Assembly: GCA_017472635.1 (NCBI GenBank)
Contig: JAFUPU010000044.1
Location: 1 to 64,000 of the forward strand
From: Bacteroidaceae bacterium
GTDB lineage: Bacteria > Bacteroidota > Bacteroidia > Bacteroidales > Bacteroidaceae
Length of the DNA: 64,000 bases
Direction: 5' to 3'
In this document: piece by piece, positions 17,684-27,880 of the stretch
Layout of the letters: each line of letters opens with the position of its first letter
How positions within the stretch are numbered: the stretch's first letter is position 1
Position numbers and translations under genes: made by a program
The notes under the pieces: generated by a model
Told to the model about the DNA's origin: nothing
The model's database searches: none
What the model saw: the letters and a program-made list of their open reading frames with translations, nothing else

Positions 17684-18865
17684 ATGGAAGAACAAGCCTT
17701 ACCGTTGCATTTGATACCCTCGCCCTGCTATGTCATGGAAGAACGGCTGTTGCGCAGGAACCTGAGTATGATAAAAGAGGTGTCAGAACGAGCCGGAGTA
17801 GAAATCATATTGGCGTTCAAGGCATTTGCCCTATGGAAGTCGTTCCCCATTTTCCGTGAATACATCACCCACACCACAGCCAGCTCGCGCTATGAAGCCC
17901 GACTGGCTTTCGAGGAGTTCGGGAGCAGGGCACACACCTATTCACCGGCTTATACGGTCGAAGATTTCCCCGAAATCATGCGGTGCAGCAGCCACATCAC
18001 ATTCAATTCGCTCACCCAACTCAGGTGCTTCCAGCCTATGGTGGAGGCTGCGCCGGAACCACTGTCGTGCGGACTGCGCATCAACCCCGAATATTCAGAA
18101 GTGGAGGTGGAACTCTACAACCCCTGTGCTCCCGGAAGCCGCTTTGGCGTAACGGCAGACAGCCTGCCTGCCGACGGAACGTTACCCGAAGGGGTGGAGG
18201 GCTTTCACTGCCACTGCCATTGCGAGTCTGACTCGTATCAACTGGAACGTACACTGACACAGCTGGAGGACAAATTCGGACGTTGGCTGCCCCAATTGAA
18301 ATGGATAAACCTGGGAGGCGGACATCTGATGACGCGCAAAGACTATGACCGCGAACATCTGATAAAGTTGCTGCAGGAATTCAAAAAACGCCACCCGCAG
18401 TTGCACGTAATATTGGAACCGGGCTCGGCATTTGCCTGGCAAACCGGACCACTGGTGGCACAAATCGTGGACATTGTTGAAAACAAGGGAATACGCACAG
18501 CCATCTTGAACGTAAGTTTCACCTGTCACATGCCGGACTGCCTGGAGATGCCCTACCAACCGACGGTGAGGGGAGCAGAAACGTTAGACCCGGAAGCGGT
18601 GAAACGTGCCTTACCCGAGGAGCATGTCTACCGCCTGGGAGGAAACAGTTGCCTGAGCGGAGACTACATGGGCAGTTGGAAGTTTGACCACGAACTGACA
18701 GTTGGAGAAACACTCATCTTTGAAGACATGATTCACTATACGACCGTAAAGACAACCATGTTTAACGGCATAAACCATCCCTCCATTGCCTTGTTGACAA
18801 CAGATGGCGAGGTGAACGTCTATAAAACCTACAGATACGAGGATTATCGCGACCGAATGTGCTGA
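17684..18865 (+). CDS. nspC: Carboxynorspermidine decarboxylase
   Basis: NspC decarboxylates carboxy(nor)spermidine in the alternative polyamine pathway used by Bacteroidales. It is a fold-III PLP enzyme: the Schiff-base Lys is in ILAFKAFALW, the phosphate-binding glycines in WINLGGGHLM, the EPGSAFAW block contributes to the site, and the catalytic Cys is in GNSCLSGDYMG. The 393-residue length is normal. The partner dehydrogenase gene is not in the window. It converges with the antiporter gene 7 bases away. Confidence 0.94.
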   Translation: MEEQALPLHLIPSPCYVMEERLLRRNLSMIKEVSERAGVEIILAFKAFALWKSFPIFREYITHTTASSRYEARLAFEEFGSRAHTYSPAYTVEDFPEIMRCSSHITFNSLTQLRCFQPMVEAAPEPLSCGLRINPEYSEVEVELYNPCAPGSRFGVTADSLPADGTLPEGVEGFHCHCHCESDSYQLERTLTQLEDKFGRWLPQLKWINLGGGHLMTRKDYDREHLIKLLQEFKKRHPQLHVILEPGSAFAWQTGPLVAQIVDIVENKGIRTAILNVSFTCHMPDCLEMPYQPTVRGAETLDPEAVKRALPEEHVYRLGGNSCLSGDYMGSWKFDHELTVGETLIFEDMIHYTTVKTTMFNGINHPSIALLTTDGEVNVYKTYRYEDYRDRMC

Positions 18866-18872
18866 CCCGGCA

Positions 18873-20156
18873 CTAAGAGAACTTCCTCGGATAGCGGAAC
18901 AGGATGCTGAGCACGGCACATCCCCCCATCATAAAAGGATAATAGAGGAAAGGTATGATGCTGACGGGGGAGATGCTTGCCAATCCTGCAGCCATCAACA
19001 GTTGTGCTCCATAAGGAATGATGCTTTGTGCCAGGCAACTGAAGGTGTCGAGGATGCTTGCACTACGCCGGTTGTCCACTCCGTAACGGTCGGCTATCTC
19101 TTTTGCCAACGGACCGGCAGTCATCAACGCTATGGTGTTGTTGGCAGTGCAAACATCAGCCAGCATCACCAATGATGCGATAGAGAATTCTGCACCCCGC
19201 TTGCCACGGATGTGACGGGTAAGACGGGATATGATGTAATCGATTCCTCCATTGTAGCGAATCAGTTCCAACATGCCCCCTGCCAACAGAGTGACTACAA
19301 TCAGTTCGCCCATACCCAAAATGCCCCGGTGCATCGAATCGAGCCAACCGAAGAAATCGTAACTGCCAAGGACTATACCTATCCCGCCTGTCAACAAAAG
19401 TCCGATGGTGAGCACCAACATGACGTTGACACCGCAGAGCGCAGTGACCAACACCACCAGATAGGGGATGACCCGCAACCATTCGACCTGAGAAAGGGTT
19501 GCCGGTGCTTCGACAGACATCCCTTTGAATGCATACCAACCTAAAACAAGTAAAGCGGCAGGAGCAACAATGCGTACATTGACCCGGAATTTGTCGCTCA
19601 TACGGCAACCTTGAGTTTGAGTGGCTACAATGGTAGTATCGGAAATGAACGACAAATTGTCGCCGAAATAGGCTCCGCCGACAACTATGCCCACAACCAT
19701 AGGGAGCAAAGCACCGGTCTGGTCGGCAATACCGACAGCCATAGGAGTGAGCGCTACAACTGTGCCTACTGAAGTGCCGATTGACAGGGATATGAAACAG
19801 GAGGCCAAAAACAAACCGGGCAACAACAGACTTTCGGGAAGAAGTTGCAACGTGAGATTGACTGTTGCATCAACAGCCCCCATAGCCTTGGCGGATTGGG
19901 CAAAGGCCCCAGCCAAGATGAAAATCCAAATCATCAGCATCATGTTGGAATCGGCAGCCCCTTGTGAAAAGCGGACTATGCGCTGGCTGAGGGAAAGACC
20001 ACGGGTGATGCAGACGGCATAGACCGAAGAAACTATAAAAGAGACCGTGATAGGTACCTTATAAAAATCGTTGACCAGAATGGAGGTCACCAAATAGAAA
20101 CTTAAAAAGACGAGTAGGGGAGAAAGAGAAAACCAAGAGGGCTTTTGACCTGTCAT
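18873..20156 (-). CDS. NhaC-type Na+/H+ antiporter family transporter
   Basis: 427-residue polytopic protein with about ten hydrophobic segments. The blocks SIGTSVGTVVALTPMAVGIA, GGAYFGDNLSFISDTTIVATQTQGC and ANNTIALMTAGPLAKEI are typical of the NhaC branch of the ion-transporter superfamily. The usual proposed role is sodium/proton exchange or antiport of organic anions; substrate not known. It lies downstream of uxaA on the same strand, but a terminator between them suggests separate transcription. Confidence 0.85.
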   Translation of the reverse strand: MTGQKPSWFSLSPLLVFLSFYLVTSILVNDFYKVPITVSFIVSSVYAVCITRGLSLSQRIVRFSQGAADSNMMLMIWIFILAGAFAQSAKAMGAVDATVNLTLQLLPESLLLPGLFLASCFISLSIGTSVGTVVALTPMAVGIADQTGALLPMVVGIVVGGAYFGDNLSFISDTTIVATQTQGCRMSDKFRVNVRIVAPAALLVLGWYAFKGMSVEAPATLSQVEWLRVIPYLVVLVTALCGVNVMLVLTIGLLLTGGIGIVLGSYDFFGWLDSMHRGILGMGELIVVTLLAGGMLELIRYNGGIDYIISRLTRHIRGKRGAEFSIASLVMLADVCTANNTIALMTAGPLAKEIADRYGVDNRRSASILDTFSCLAQSIIPYGAQLLMAAGLASISPVSIIPFLYYPFMMGGCAVLSILFRYPRKFS

Positions 20157-20186
20157 GTTATTGGATTTTAGCGTATATAAGGAAAT

Positions 20187-20273
20187 AAAAAAAATCCGGC
20201 ATGCAGGATTTACAGTAACAAGGGCAGGAAATCTTACTGATAATCCCCGAGTTGCTATAAATCCTGCTATGCC
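20187..20273 (-). terminator. Rho-independent terminator after uxaA
   Basis: On the minus strand GGCATAGCAGGATTT (from 20273) pairs with AAATCCTGCATGCC (to 20198), followed shortly by eight T (20187-20194). The loop is long, about 47 bases. Confidence 0.7.
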
Positions 20274-20289
20274 TGAACCTATAGATGGA

Positions 20290-21783
20290 TTACAGCGTTA
20301 CACCAGTCTTGAAGATGGCTATTTCGCGATAACCCTTCTTCTCATTGTTGACCAGTTCTCCGCTGGCTACTCGGATGATGTAGTCGATAAAGCGCTTGCA
20401 AGTCTCCTCCATCGGCTCATTTTCTACAATGACACCTGCATTGAAGTCAATCCAGGTAGGCTTGTTTTTTGCCAATGCTGAATTGGTAGAAATCTTCATG
20501 GTAGGTACATAGGTGCCGAACGGGGTTCCGCGACCGGTTGTGAACAATACCATATGACAACCGCAGGATGCCAATGCTGTAGAGGCAACCAAATCGTTAC
20601 CCGGAGCAGAAAGCAGGTTCAATCCTTTAGCAGAAAGACGTTCGCCATAGCCCATCACACCGCGTACATAGTCCTTTCCACACTTCTGGGTGCAACCCAA
20701 TGCTTTCTCTTCCAAGGTGGAAATTCCACCGGCTTTGTTTCCCGGAGAAGGATTTTCACCAACGGGCTCACCGTGAGAAAGGAAATAGCTCTTGAAATCG
20801 TTAATCAAACGAACAGTCTGCTCAAACAAATCCTTGTTTTCACAGCGGTTCATCAAAATGGTTTCAGCACCAAACATTTCAGGTACTTCCGTCAATACAG
20901 AAGTTCCGCCCTGAGCAATCAAATAATCGCTGAACATTCCCAATAACGGGTTGGCTGTAATGCCGGAGAAACCGTCAGAACCTCCACATTTCAAACCTAC
21001 ACGCAGTTCGCTCAAGGGGATATCTTCGCGTACGTCCTTGCTTGCAACCTCATAGATACGACGAAGCACTTTCATTCCTTCTTCTACTTCATCACCCTCT
21101 ATCTTTTGAGTGACAATGTATTGGATTCGTTCTTCATCTACTTCGCCAACAAACTCTTTGAAGACATCCGGCTGATTGTTTTCGCATCCGAGTCCTACAA
21201 CCAATACGGCACCGGCATTGGGATGGAGCACCATATCGCGCAAAATCTTCTTCGTATTTTCGTGGTCGTCACCCAATTGAGAACATCCGTAGTTGTGGGG
21301 GAATGAAACAATAGCATCAACGCCTTTACCGGCAGTCTCCTGACGCAAACGTTCTGCCAATTGATTGGCTACACCGTTTACACAACCCACTGTGGGGATG
21401 ATCCACACTTCATTGCGCACGCCTACATCACCATTCTTACGGCGATATCCCTTGAAAGTGCGGTTTTCAAACGGAATGTCGAGCTTCACTTCTACAGGAT
21501 TGTAGGTATAATCCAACAAACCGGCAAGATTGGTCTTGATTTGGTTCTCATTTACCCAGTCACCCTCTTTCAAATCGGTCAAGGCGTGTCCGATAGGATA
21601 ACCATACTTGATGATATCTTCTCCTTGGGCAAGGTCATTCAACATCACTTTGTGTCCGGCAGGAGTATCCTGCAACAATGTAATCTCACGTCCGTCGATA
21701 GTCAACACTTCTCCGGCTTTCAGCGGAACAATTGCTACTGCTACGTTATCCGCAGGGTTAATCTTTAAATATTTTGTCTCCAT
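20290..21783 (-). CDS. uxaA: Altronate dehydratase
   Basis: UxaA converts D-altronate to 2-keto-3-deoxygluconate in galacturonate breakdown. The 497-residue protein joins an N-terminal SAF domain (about 1-95; DTPAGHKVMLNDLAQGEDIIKYG) to the large dehydratase domain (NEVWIIPTVGCVNGVANQLAERL, PHNYGCSQLGDDHENT, GLKCGGSDGFSGITANP, ASCGCHMVLFTTGRGTPFGT), with several conserved Cys for the metal site. Divergent from kdgK, which uses its product. Galactarate or another sugar acid is an alternative substrate. Confidence 0.92.
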   Translation of the reverse strand: METKYLKINPADNVAVAIVPLKAGEVLTIDGREITLLQDTPAGHKVMLNDLAQGEDIIKYGYPIGHALTDLKEGDWVNENQIKTNLAGLLDYTYNPVEVKLDIPFENRTFKGYRRKNGDVGVRNEVWIIPTVGCVNGVANQLAERLRQETAGKGVDAIVSFPHNYGCSQLGDDHENTKKILRDMVLHPNAGAVLVVGLGCENNQPDVFKEFVGEVDEERIQYIVTQKIEGDEVEEGMKVLRRIYEVASKDVREDIPLSELRVGLKCGGSDGFSGITANPLLGMFSDYLIAQGGTSVLTEVPEMFGAETILMNRCENKDLFEQTVRLINDFKSYFLSHGEPVGENPSPGNKAGGISTLEEKALGCTQKCGKDYVRGVMGYGERLSAKGLNLLSAPGNDLVASTALASCGCHMVLFTTGRGTPFGTYVPTMKISTNSALAKNKPTWIDFNAGVIVENEPMEETCKRFIDYIIRVASGELVNNEKKGYREIAIFKTGVTL

Positions 21784-22053
21784 ACTTAAAATGTTATTTA
21801 GTCATATAATTCTTTCTATTTACGAAAAACAAGAAAACTGACAACCTGCAACATTTGAATTCTTCAATCCGATGCTTATAGATGCTATTATTATAAATAG
21901 GTATAGCCTACAAATAGCACGCTATGGGATGTCTTTTCAAAATACGGGCACGAAAATAAGCATAATTTATGAATTAGCGACAGTTATAGGAGAAAATTAT
22001 TTCTTCTTTCCAATTTATTTGTGGAAAATTTAGGTAATTAAGAAATATTGCCG

Positions 22054-22061
22054 TACCTTTG
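22054..22061 (+). promoter_or_regulatory. Probable -7 box for kdgK (TACCTTTG)
   Basis: TACCTTTG lies 99 bases before kdgK in the 376-base uxaA/kdgK divergent gap. Apart from it the gap is A+T-rich; no clear operator or minus-strand promoter was recognised. Confidence 0.55.
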
Positions 22062-22159
22062 TGCGCGTTGCAGAAAGCAACTTTAAGTTAAAAACAAGAA
22101 CTTTAAGAGTTAGATAGACTCTATTTATAACAAATATATTCAATAACATAATTAGAATT

Positions 22160-23182
22160 ATGGGAAAAGTTGTAACATTAGGTGAGATCATGCTCCGCCT
22201 TTCTACTCCGGGAAACCGCCGTTTTGTTCAATCTGACGTTTTTGACGTTGTTTATGGTGGTGGAGAAGCCAATGTGGCTGTAAGTTGTGCCAACTATGGT
22301 CACGATGCTTATTTCGTAACAAAGTTGCCGAAGCACGAGATTGGTCAGTCGGCTGTAAATGCATTGCGCAAATACGGGGTAAAGACTGATTTCATTGCCC
22401 GTGGTGGAGATCGTGTAGGTATCTATTATTTGGAGACTGGAGCTTCTATGCGTCCGAGCAAGGTTATTTATGACCGTGCAGGCTCTTCTATCGCTGAAGC
22501 CGACCCTTGTGACTTTGATTTCGACGCAATTATGGAAGGTGCTGACTGGTTCCACTGGTCAGGTATTACTCCCGCAATCTCAGACAAGGCTGCAGAATTG
22601 ACAAAACTCGCCTGTGAAGCGGCTAAACGCCATGGTGTAACAGTCTCTGTAGACCTTAACTTCCGCAAAAAGCTGTGGACAAAAGAAAAAGCCCAGTCTA
22701 TCATGCGTCCGTTGATGCAGTATGTAGATGTTTGTATAGGAAACGAAGAAGATGCAGAACTTTGTTTAGGTTTCAAACCTGATGCTGACGTAGAAGGAGG
22801 AAACACTGATGCTGAAGGCTACAAGGGAATTTTTGAGCAAATGGCTAAAACTTTTGATTTCAAGTATGTAATTTCTACATTACGCGAATCATTCTCTGCT
22901 ACACACAACGGATGGAAAGCCATGATTTACGATGGTAAAGAATTCTATACCTCTAAACGTTATGACATCAACCCGATTATCGACCGTGTAGGTGGTGGTG
23001 ACTCATTCTCTGGTGGAGTTATTCACGGATTGTTAACCAAACCCACTCAAGGAGAAGCATTGGAATTTGCCGTAGCAGCATCTGCTTTGAAACATACTAT
23101 CAATGGCGACTTCAACCTAGTTTCTGTTGAAGAAGTAGAGAGCTTGGCTGGAGGTAATGCCAATGGACGTGTTCAAAGATAA
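22160..23182 (+). CDS. kdgK: 2-keto-3-deoxygluconate kinase
   Basis: A PfkB-family sugar kinase of 340 residues making KDPG from 2-keto-3-deoxygluconate. The N-terminal GEIMLRLSTPGNRRF and YGGGEANVAVSCANYG blocks and the C-terminal DRVGGGDSFSGGVIHGL (catalytic Asp and anion hole) are present. The KDPG aldolase gene follows 26 bases later, so the two form a unit for the last steps of uronate catabolism. Confidence 0.95.
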   Translation: MGKVVTLGEIMLRLSTPGNRRFVQSDVFDVVYGGGEANVAVSCANYGHDAYFVTKLPKHEIGQSAVNALRKYGVKTDFIARGGDRVGIYYLETGASMRPSKVIYDRAGSSIAEADPCDFDFDAIMEGADWFHWSGITPAISDKAAELTKLACEAAKRHGVTVSVDLNFRKKLWTKEKAQSIMRPLMQYVDVCIGNEEDAELCLGFKPDADVEGGNTDAEGYKGIFEQMAKTFDFKYVISTLRESFSATHNGWKAMIYDGKEFYTSKRYDINPIIDRVGGGDSFSGGVIHGLLTKPTQGEALEFAVAASALKHTINGDFNLVSVEEVESLAGGNANGRVQR

Positions 23183-23208
23183 GTACAATCAGATAAGTTT
23201 TATAAGAA

Positions 23209-23880
23209 ATGGCTAAATTTGATAAAATTGCAGTTCTGAACAAGATGGGTTCTACCGGTATGGTGCCCGTATTCTATCATAAGGATGCTGAAGTTGCAAA
23301 AAAAGTGGTAAAAGCTTGCTATGACGGAGGCGTTCGTGCTTTTGAATTCACTAATCGTGGTGACTTTGCTCACGAGGTGTTTGCCGAAGTTGTCAAGTAT
23401 GCCGCTAAAGAATGTCCTGAAATGGCATTAGGTATCGGTTCTATTGTAGATCCGGCAACAGCAGCTCTTTATTTGCAGTTAGGTGCCAATTTCGTTGTTG
23501 GTCCTTTATTCAACCCTGAAGTTGCAAAAATATGTAATCGTCGTTTAGTTGCATATACTCCTGGTTGTGGAAGTGTTTCAGAGGTAGGTGCTGCACAAGA
23601 AGTGGGTTGCGATCTTTGCAAAGTATTCCCAGGTGACGTGCTTGGTCCTAAATTGGTAAAAGGATTGATGGCTCCTATGCCTTGGTCTAAACTGATGGTG
23701 ACCGGCGGTGTTGAACCTACAGAAGAGAATCTTACCTCATGGGTAAAAGCAGGTGTTTTCTGTGTAGGAATGGGTTCAAAACTCTTCCCTGGCGACAAGG
23801 TTGCTGCTGAAGATTGGGCTTATGTAACAGAAAAGTGCAAGGAGGCATTGGGCTACATTGCAGCTGCACGTGCTAAATAA
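23209..23880 (+). CDS. eda: KDPG/KHG aldolase
   Basis: 2-keto-3-deoxy-6-phosphogluconate aldolase, a class I aldolase giving pyruvate and glyceraldehyde-3-phosphate. The 223-residue TIM barrel shows AFEFTNRGD (Glu base) and [10 protein letters not shown] (Schiff-base Lys), followed by the phosphate-binding MVTGGVEPT and GMGSKLFP loops. Ends just before a strong terminator. Confidence 0.95.
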   Translation: MAKFDKIAVLNKMGSTGMVPVFYHKDAEVAKKVVKACYDGGVRAFEFTNRGDFAHEVFAEVVKYAAKECPEMALGIGSIVDPATAALYLQLGANFVVGPLFNPEVAKICNRRLVAYTPGCGSVSEVGAAQEVGCDLCKVFPGDVLGPKLVKGLMAPMPWSKLMVTGGVEPTEENLTSWVKAGVFCVGMGSKLFPGDKVAAEDWAYVTEKCKEALGYIAAARAK

Positions 23881-23910
23881 CAAGCATTTATAATCTCTTC
23901 ATATTCGATA

Positions 23911-23956
23911 AAAGGCGGGTAAAGTTCCATTTAAAAGGAGATTTCCCGCCTTTTTG
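23911..23956 (+). terminator. Rho-independent terminator after the aldolase
   Basis: AAAGGCGGG pairs with CCCGCCTTT, the arm continuing into TTTTTG. Confidence 0.85.
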
Positions 23957-24090
23957 TTTTAATCAGCTTGAAAGAGAACTTTTAAAGGTATACAACCATG
24001 TCAATGACTCTGTCCTTTTTGACTATTGATAAGAAGAAAAGAAGTCAACGGGAATCGTTAATATACGGAATTGTTGATATTCAGTGATTT

Positions 24091-24346
24091 ACGCACCCGT
24101 TTTTACCGGTTTCTTTAGTTGCTTTATTAATTATACAACCATTTACACCAATTTACATAACCGTTTTATTAGTTTACACAACCGTTTTTACCAGTTCTCT
24201 GAGTCGTTTTATTAATTATACAACCGTTTTCACCAATTTACATAACCGTTTTATTAGTTTACACAACCATTTTTACCGGTTTCTTTAGTTTGCTTTATTA
24301 ATTATACAACCATTTACACCAATTTACAGAACCATTTTCACCATTT
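24091..24346 (+). repeat. 85-bp tandem repeat, three copies
   Basis: Units start at 24091, 24176 and 24261. Each reads roughly ACACAACCGTTTTTACC..., TTTATTAATTATACAACC, ACCAATTTACATAACCG, TTTTATTAGTTT; the third is truncated and more diverged. Shorter internal repeats of ACAACCRTTTTNACC are visible. It fills the gap upstream of the polygalacturonase gene; 23957-24090 shows nothing further. Confidence 0.85.
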
Positions 24347-24388
24347 GAAGGTGAATTTATATGATTTTACCCTAAAAAAAGTACCCAT

Positions 24389-25789
24389 ATGAATACCATA
24401 ACAAACAGATTCAAGTTAGCAATTGTCATCTGTATCCTATCTGTTTCCTCAGTCTTTTCAGCAGACAGATACAGTCAAACACGTGATTCATTATTAAATC
24501 TTATCACCGGAGCATCTGTTCCCTCAAACAAAGTAGAAATAACGAAGTTCGGAGCCAGAGGAGACGGCAAAAAAGATTGCAAACCGGCTTTTGATAAAGC
24601 AATGAAGCAAGCCGCCCGCAAAGGAGGTGCCCATATAATAGTTCCTGCCGGTGAATATCTGCTCAACGGACCTATTCATTTTGTAAGCAATGTATGTTTG
24701 GAGTTGCAAGAAGGAGCCATTTTGCGCTTTTCTCCTGCCCCGACATGCTATTTGCCTGTTGTAAAATCCAGTTGGGAGGGCACTTTCTTGCAAAACTATT
24801 CTCCTTTCATTTATGGATACCAACTCCAAAATGTATCCATCGTCGGGCGGGGAACGATTGACGGAAATGCCAATACGACTTTTGCTACCTGGAAGAAAAT
24901 GCAAGGTGAAGGAAAGAGACTCAGCAGGGAGATGAATCACAATGAAACCCCGATTGGGCAGCGAAATTTCGGAGAAGGATATTATCTGCGCCCCCAACTG
25001 ATTCAATTTTTCGAATGCAAGGGAGTCACCATCCGCGATGTTTTCATCACCAATGCTCCCTTTTGGTGCATACATTTGCTGAAATCAGAAAATATCATCT
25101 GCGATGGCATCCGTTATGATGCCAAGTTAGAGAATAATGACGGGATTGACCCTGAATATGCCCGGAATGTATTGATTCAAAACATAGCGTTCAACAATGG
25201 AGACGACAATGTGGCCATCAAATGCGGACGCGATAACGATGGGCGTACTACAGCCATTCCATCAGCAAACATCATTATCCGAAATTGTCGTTTCAAAGGA
25301 CTGCATGGAGTGGTGTTAGGCAGTGAAATGTCTTCGGGAATAGAGAATGTGTTCATTGAAAATTGCACCTATGGCGGCTATTGCAAGCGCGGTCTCTACA
25401 TCAAGACGAACCCCGATCGGGGAGGTTTCATCAGAAACATCTATATGAACAACTGCGAATTCGGGGAAGTGGAAGATTTGATTTACGTCACATCGAAATA
25501 TGCGGGCGAAGGATTAGACAATCATCACTTTACCTCTATCCATGACCTCTATATAAAAGATGTAAAATGCCAGAAGGCGAGGGGGGCTGCCATTGTTTTG
25601 CAGGGAACTCAAGCCCGTCCCATCCGCAATGTTTCATTTGAACATGTAAATGTAGACCAGGCTGCCACCGGATTGAGCATGTCAGATGCAATCTCCATCG
25701 ATTTCACCGATTGCAACCTTGGCGGATATGCAGGAATCCCCACACAGGTCAGTGCGAAAGACGGAATATTTGCAGGAGACAAGAAATAA
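24389..25789 (+). CDS. Polygalacturonase (GH28)
   Basis: 466 residues: a signal peptide (about 1-24, ending VFSADR), a GH28 N-terminal motif (VEITKFGARGDGKKDC) and a right-handed beta-helix. Catalytic blocks are NNDGIDPE, GDDNVAIKCGRD and LHGVVLGSE, supplying the three Asp and the His of GH28. It would hydrolyse galacturonan in the periplasm or at the surface. Next to kdgK, the aldolase and uxaA it fits pectin breakdown, although a terminator and the 85-bp repeats separate it from them. No PUL susC/susD pair is present in the window. Confidence 0.92.
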   Translation: MNTITNRFKLAIVICILSVSSVFSADRYSQTRDSLLNLITGASVPSNKVEITKFGARGDGKKDCKPAFDKAMKQAARKGGAHIIVPAGEYLLNGPIHFVSNVCLELQEGAILRFSPAPTCYLPVVKSSWEGTFLQNYSPFIYGYQLQNVSIVGRGTIDGNANTTFATWKKMQGEGKRLSREMNHNETPIGQRNFGEGYYLRPQLIQFFECKGVTIRDVFITNAPFWCIHLLKSENIICDGIRYDAKLENNDGIDPEYARNVLIQNIAFNNGDDNVAIKCGRDNDGRTTAIPSANIIIRNCRFKGLHGVVLGSEMSSGIENVFIENCTYGGYCKRGLYIKTNPDRGGFIRNIYMNNCEFGEVEDLIYVTSKYAGEGLDNHHFTSIHDLYIKDVKCQKARGAAIVLQGTQARPIRNVSFEHVNVDQAATGLSMSDAISIDFTDCNLGGYAGIPTQVSAKDGIFAGDKK

Positions 25790-25874
25790 TCGGTTAATTA
25801 CAGAGCGCAGAGGGCGAAGATATGGTTGCCCAGCTCCTATCTTGCCTGTTCTTTCCTGATTAAGCCGGATTGTT

Positions 25875-26675
25875 TTACCTTTTTCTCAACTCCCAACATG
25901 CGACGGCTGCGGCTGCAGCCACATTGAGCGAGTCTACGTTGTGCGACATAGGGATGCGGACTACATAATCGGCTTCAGCGATGACGCTATGTGAAAGTCC
26001 GTCTCCCTCTGTCCCCATGATAATTGCCAGCTTGGGCAATTCCCTTAGGGTCGGGTCGTCTATTGGAATGGAATTGTCGGTCAGTGCCATTGCTGCCGTT
26101 TGGAAACCATAGCGATGCAGCTGGTCTATGGGTCCGTCAAGCCACGTCCATGGAACAAGGAATACCGACCCCATAGATACGCGGACAGCCCGTCGGTTCA
26201 GCGGGTCGCAAGAGGTGGGGGTGAGCAGCACTGCATCAATCCCCAAGGCAGCAGCCGAACGGAATATGGCTCCGATATTTGTTGTGTCTACCACCCCGTC
26301 AATAACCACCACACGTCGGGCATTTCTGCATACCTCCTCTACTGCGGGAGAGGGGCTGCGGTGCATGGCACACAACACACCTCGCGTCAAGGTGTATCCC
26401 GTGAGCGTCCGCAACAACTCCCTGTCACCGGTATAGACCGGAATGTCGCCACATCGGCTGATGATTGAAGCCGCATCTCCTGTGATATGCTTCTCTTCAC
26501 ACAAGAGCGCTGAAGGTGTATAGCCGGCATTCAATGCAACGTCTATCACTTTCGGACTTTCGGCTATAAATATGCCTTTCTCTGGTTCTAACTGATTGCG
26601 TAGCTGTGCTTCGGTAAGTGTACTGAACACCTCCAATCCCGGTTCATTCAGGGACGATATTTTTATGATTGGCAT
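25875..26675 (-). CDS. TrmH/SpoU-family RNA 2'-O-methyltransferase
   Basis: 266 residues. The N-terminal third is the substrate-binding domain (QLEPEKGIFIAESPKVIDVAL); the C-terminal part is a SPOUT knot with VDTTNIGAIFRSAAALG, IIMGTEGDGLS and IPMSHNVDSLNVAAAAAVACWEL, its three family motifs. It methylates a ribose in rRNA or tRNA; the target is not predictable here. Confidence 0.92.
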   Translation of the reverse strand: MPIIKISSLNEPGLEVFSTLTEAQLRNQLEPEKGIFIAESPKVIDVALNAGYTPSALLCEEKHITGDAASIISRCGDIPVYTGDRELLRTLTGYTLTRGVLCAMHRSPSPAVEEVCRNARRVVVIDGVVDTTNIGAIFRSAAALGIDAVLLTPTSCDPLNRRAVRVSMGSVFLVPWTWLDGPIDQLHRYGFQTAAMALTDNSIPIDDPTLRELPKLAIIMGTEGDGLSHSVIAEADYVVRIPMSHNVDSLNVAAAAAVACWELRKR

Positions 26676-26760
26676 AATTTCTCTTTTGTTTTTGCTTTAT
26701 TAAACAATCCTCTATTTACTAATATGTCTGACCCATATACAGCTCTTTTCCATCTTGTTT

Positions 26761-27867
26761 TTACCACTTTTCTTCTGCAAACGGGAAAGCCAATTGTTTC
26801 CATTCCGTCCGGTGTTCGTTCTCTTCATGTGGGTTAGAGACCGTAAGTCCTAACAGGCGGATGGGGTGGAGTTCATAACGGACCTCTTTGAGCAATTTCT
26901 TCGCCAGAGGCAGGATGTCAGCCAGTTCATACAGCTCTTTCGTCACCGTAATGCTCCGGGTTATCTGTTCAAAGTCGTTGAACTTCACTTTCAGGGTCAA
27001 TGTCGTTCCTTTGAAATTCTTGTTTTTCAGCCGGTTCACCAGTTCAACGGCTGTATGGTACAGTTCGATGATGACAGAAGACTGCCGGTTCACATCCCTT
27101 TCCAATGTACGTTCGCAACCGATTGATTTCCGTACCCGTTCCGGTTGCACGGGTCGCAGGTCTATTCCTCTTGCAAAGTCGTAATAGAGTTTTCCCGCTT
27201 TTCCAAACTCTTTGACCAACAGGCTCAACGGAGTATTCCGCAGGTGGTCTCCCCGGTGTATGCCCAGTCTGTGCATGCGGTCGGCAGTCACCGGTCCCAC
27301 TCCCCAAAAGTTTTCAATAGGCAGGGTGTCTATGAAATCCAATGCCTTGTCGGGGTGTATAGTGCAGAGTCCGTCGGGTTTCCGGTAGTCTGACGCAACT
27401 TTGGCAAGGAACTTGTTGTACGATACGCCTGCCGATGCCACCAACCGGAGTTCTGCACGAATCTTTTGCTTGATTTCGCGGGCTATATCTACAGCAAGAG
27501 GTATATTCAACTTGTTTTGAGTGACATCCAAAAAGGCTTCATCCAGTGCCAAGGGTTCAATCAGGTCGGTGTATTGGTGGAAAATGGCATGAATCTGTGC
27601 CGACACCTCTTTATATACCTCCATTCGTCCGGGAACAAAAATCAGTTGCGGGCACATTTTTTTTGCTCTTACCGACGACATAGCCGACCTTATCCCATAG
27701 CGTCGTGCTTCATAGCTTGCAGCAGCAACCACTCCGCGTTCGCCTTCATGACCCACAGCCACAGGTTTTCCCCTCAGTTCCTGCCGGTCACGTTGTTCCA
27801 CCGATGCGTAGAATGCATCCATGTCGATGTGTATGATTTTGCGTATGACTTGCTGTTGCTCTGCCAT
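26761..27867 (-). CDS. dinB: DNA polymerase IV
   Basis: Y-family translesion polymerase of 368 residues. IHIDMDAFYASVEQRD (metal-binding Asp), PLALDEAFLDVT (second acidic pair) and GVSYNKFLAKVASDYRKPDG are all family motifs, followed by the little-finger domain. The ATG at 27867 (MAEQQQVIRK) is chosen since the next upstream start (27912) lies inside the terminator of the preceding purT unit. Confidence 0.95.
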   Translation of the reverse strand: MAEQQQVIRKIIHIDMDAFYASVEQRDRQELRGKPVAVGHEGERGVVAAASYEARRYGIRSAMSSVRAKKMCPQLIFVPGRMEVYKEVSAQIHAIFHQYTDLIEPLALDEAFLDVTQNKLNIPLAVDIAREIKQKIRAELRLVASAGVSYNKFLAKVASDYRKPDGLCTIHPDKALDFIDTLPIENFWGVGPVTADRMHRLGIHRGDHLRNTPLSLLVKEFGKAGKLYYDFARGIDLRPVQPERVRKSIGCERTLERDVNRQSSVIIELYHTAVELVNRLKNKNFKGTTLTLKVKFNDFEQITRSITVTKELYELADILPLAKKLLKEVRYELHPIRLLGLTVSNPHEENEHRTEWKQLAFPFAEEKW

Positions 27868-27880
27868 TATTTCTTGTTTT

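Noticed and set aside
20157..20481. Short plus-strand gene at the 3' end of uxaA
   Set aside because: The frame is antisense to uxaA and includes the uxaA terminator; no conserved sequence.
24091..24346. CRISPR array
   Set aside because: Units are contiguous 85-bp tandem repeats with no unique spacers, and no cas genes are present.
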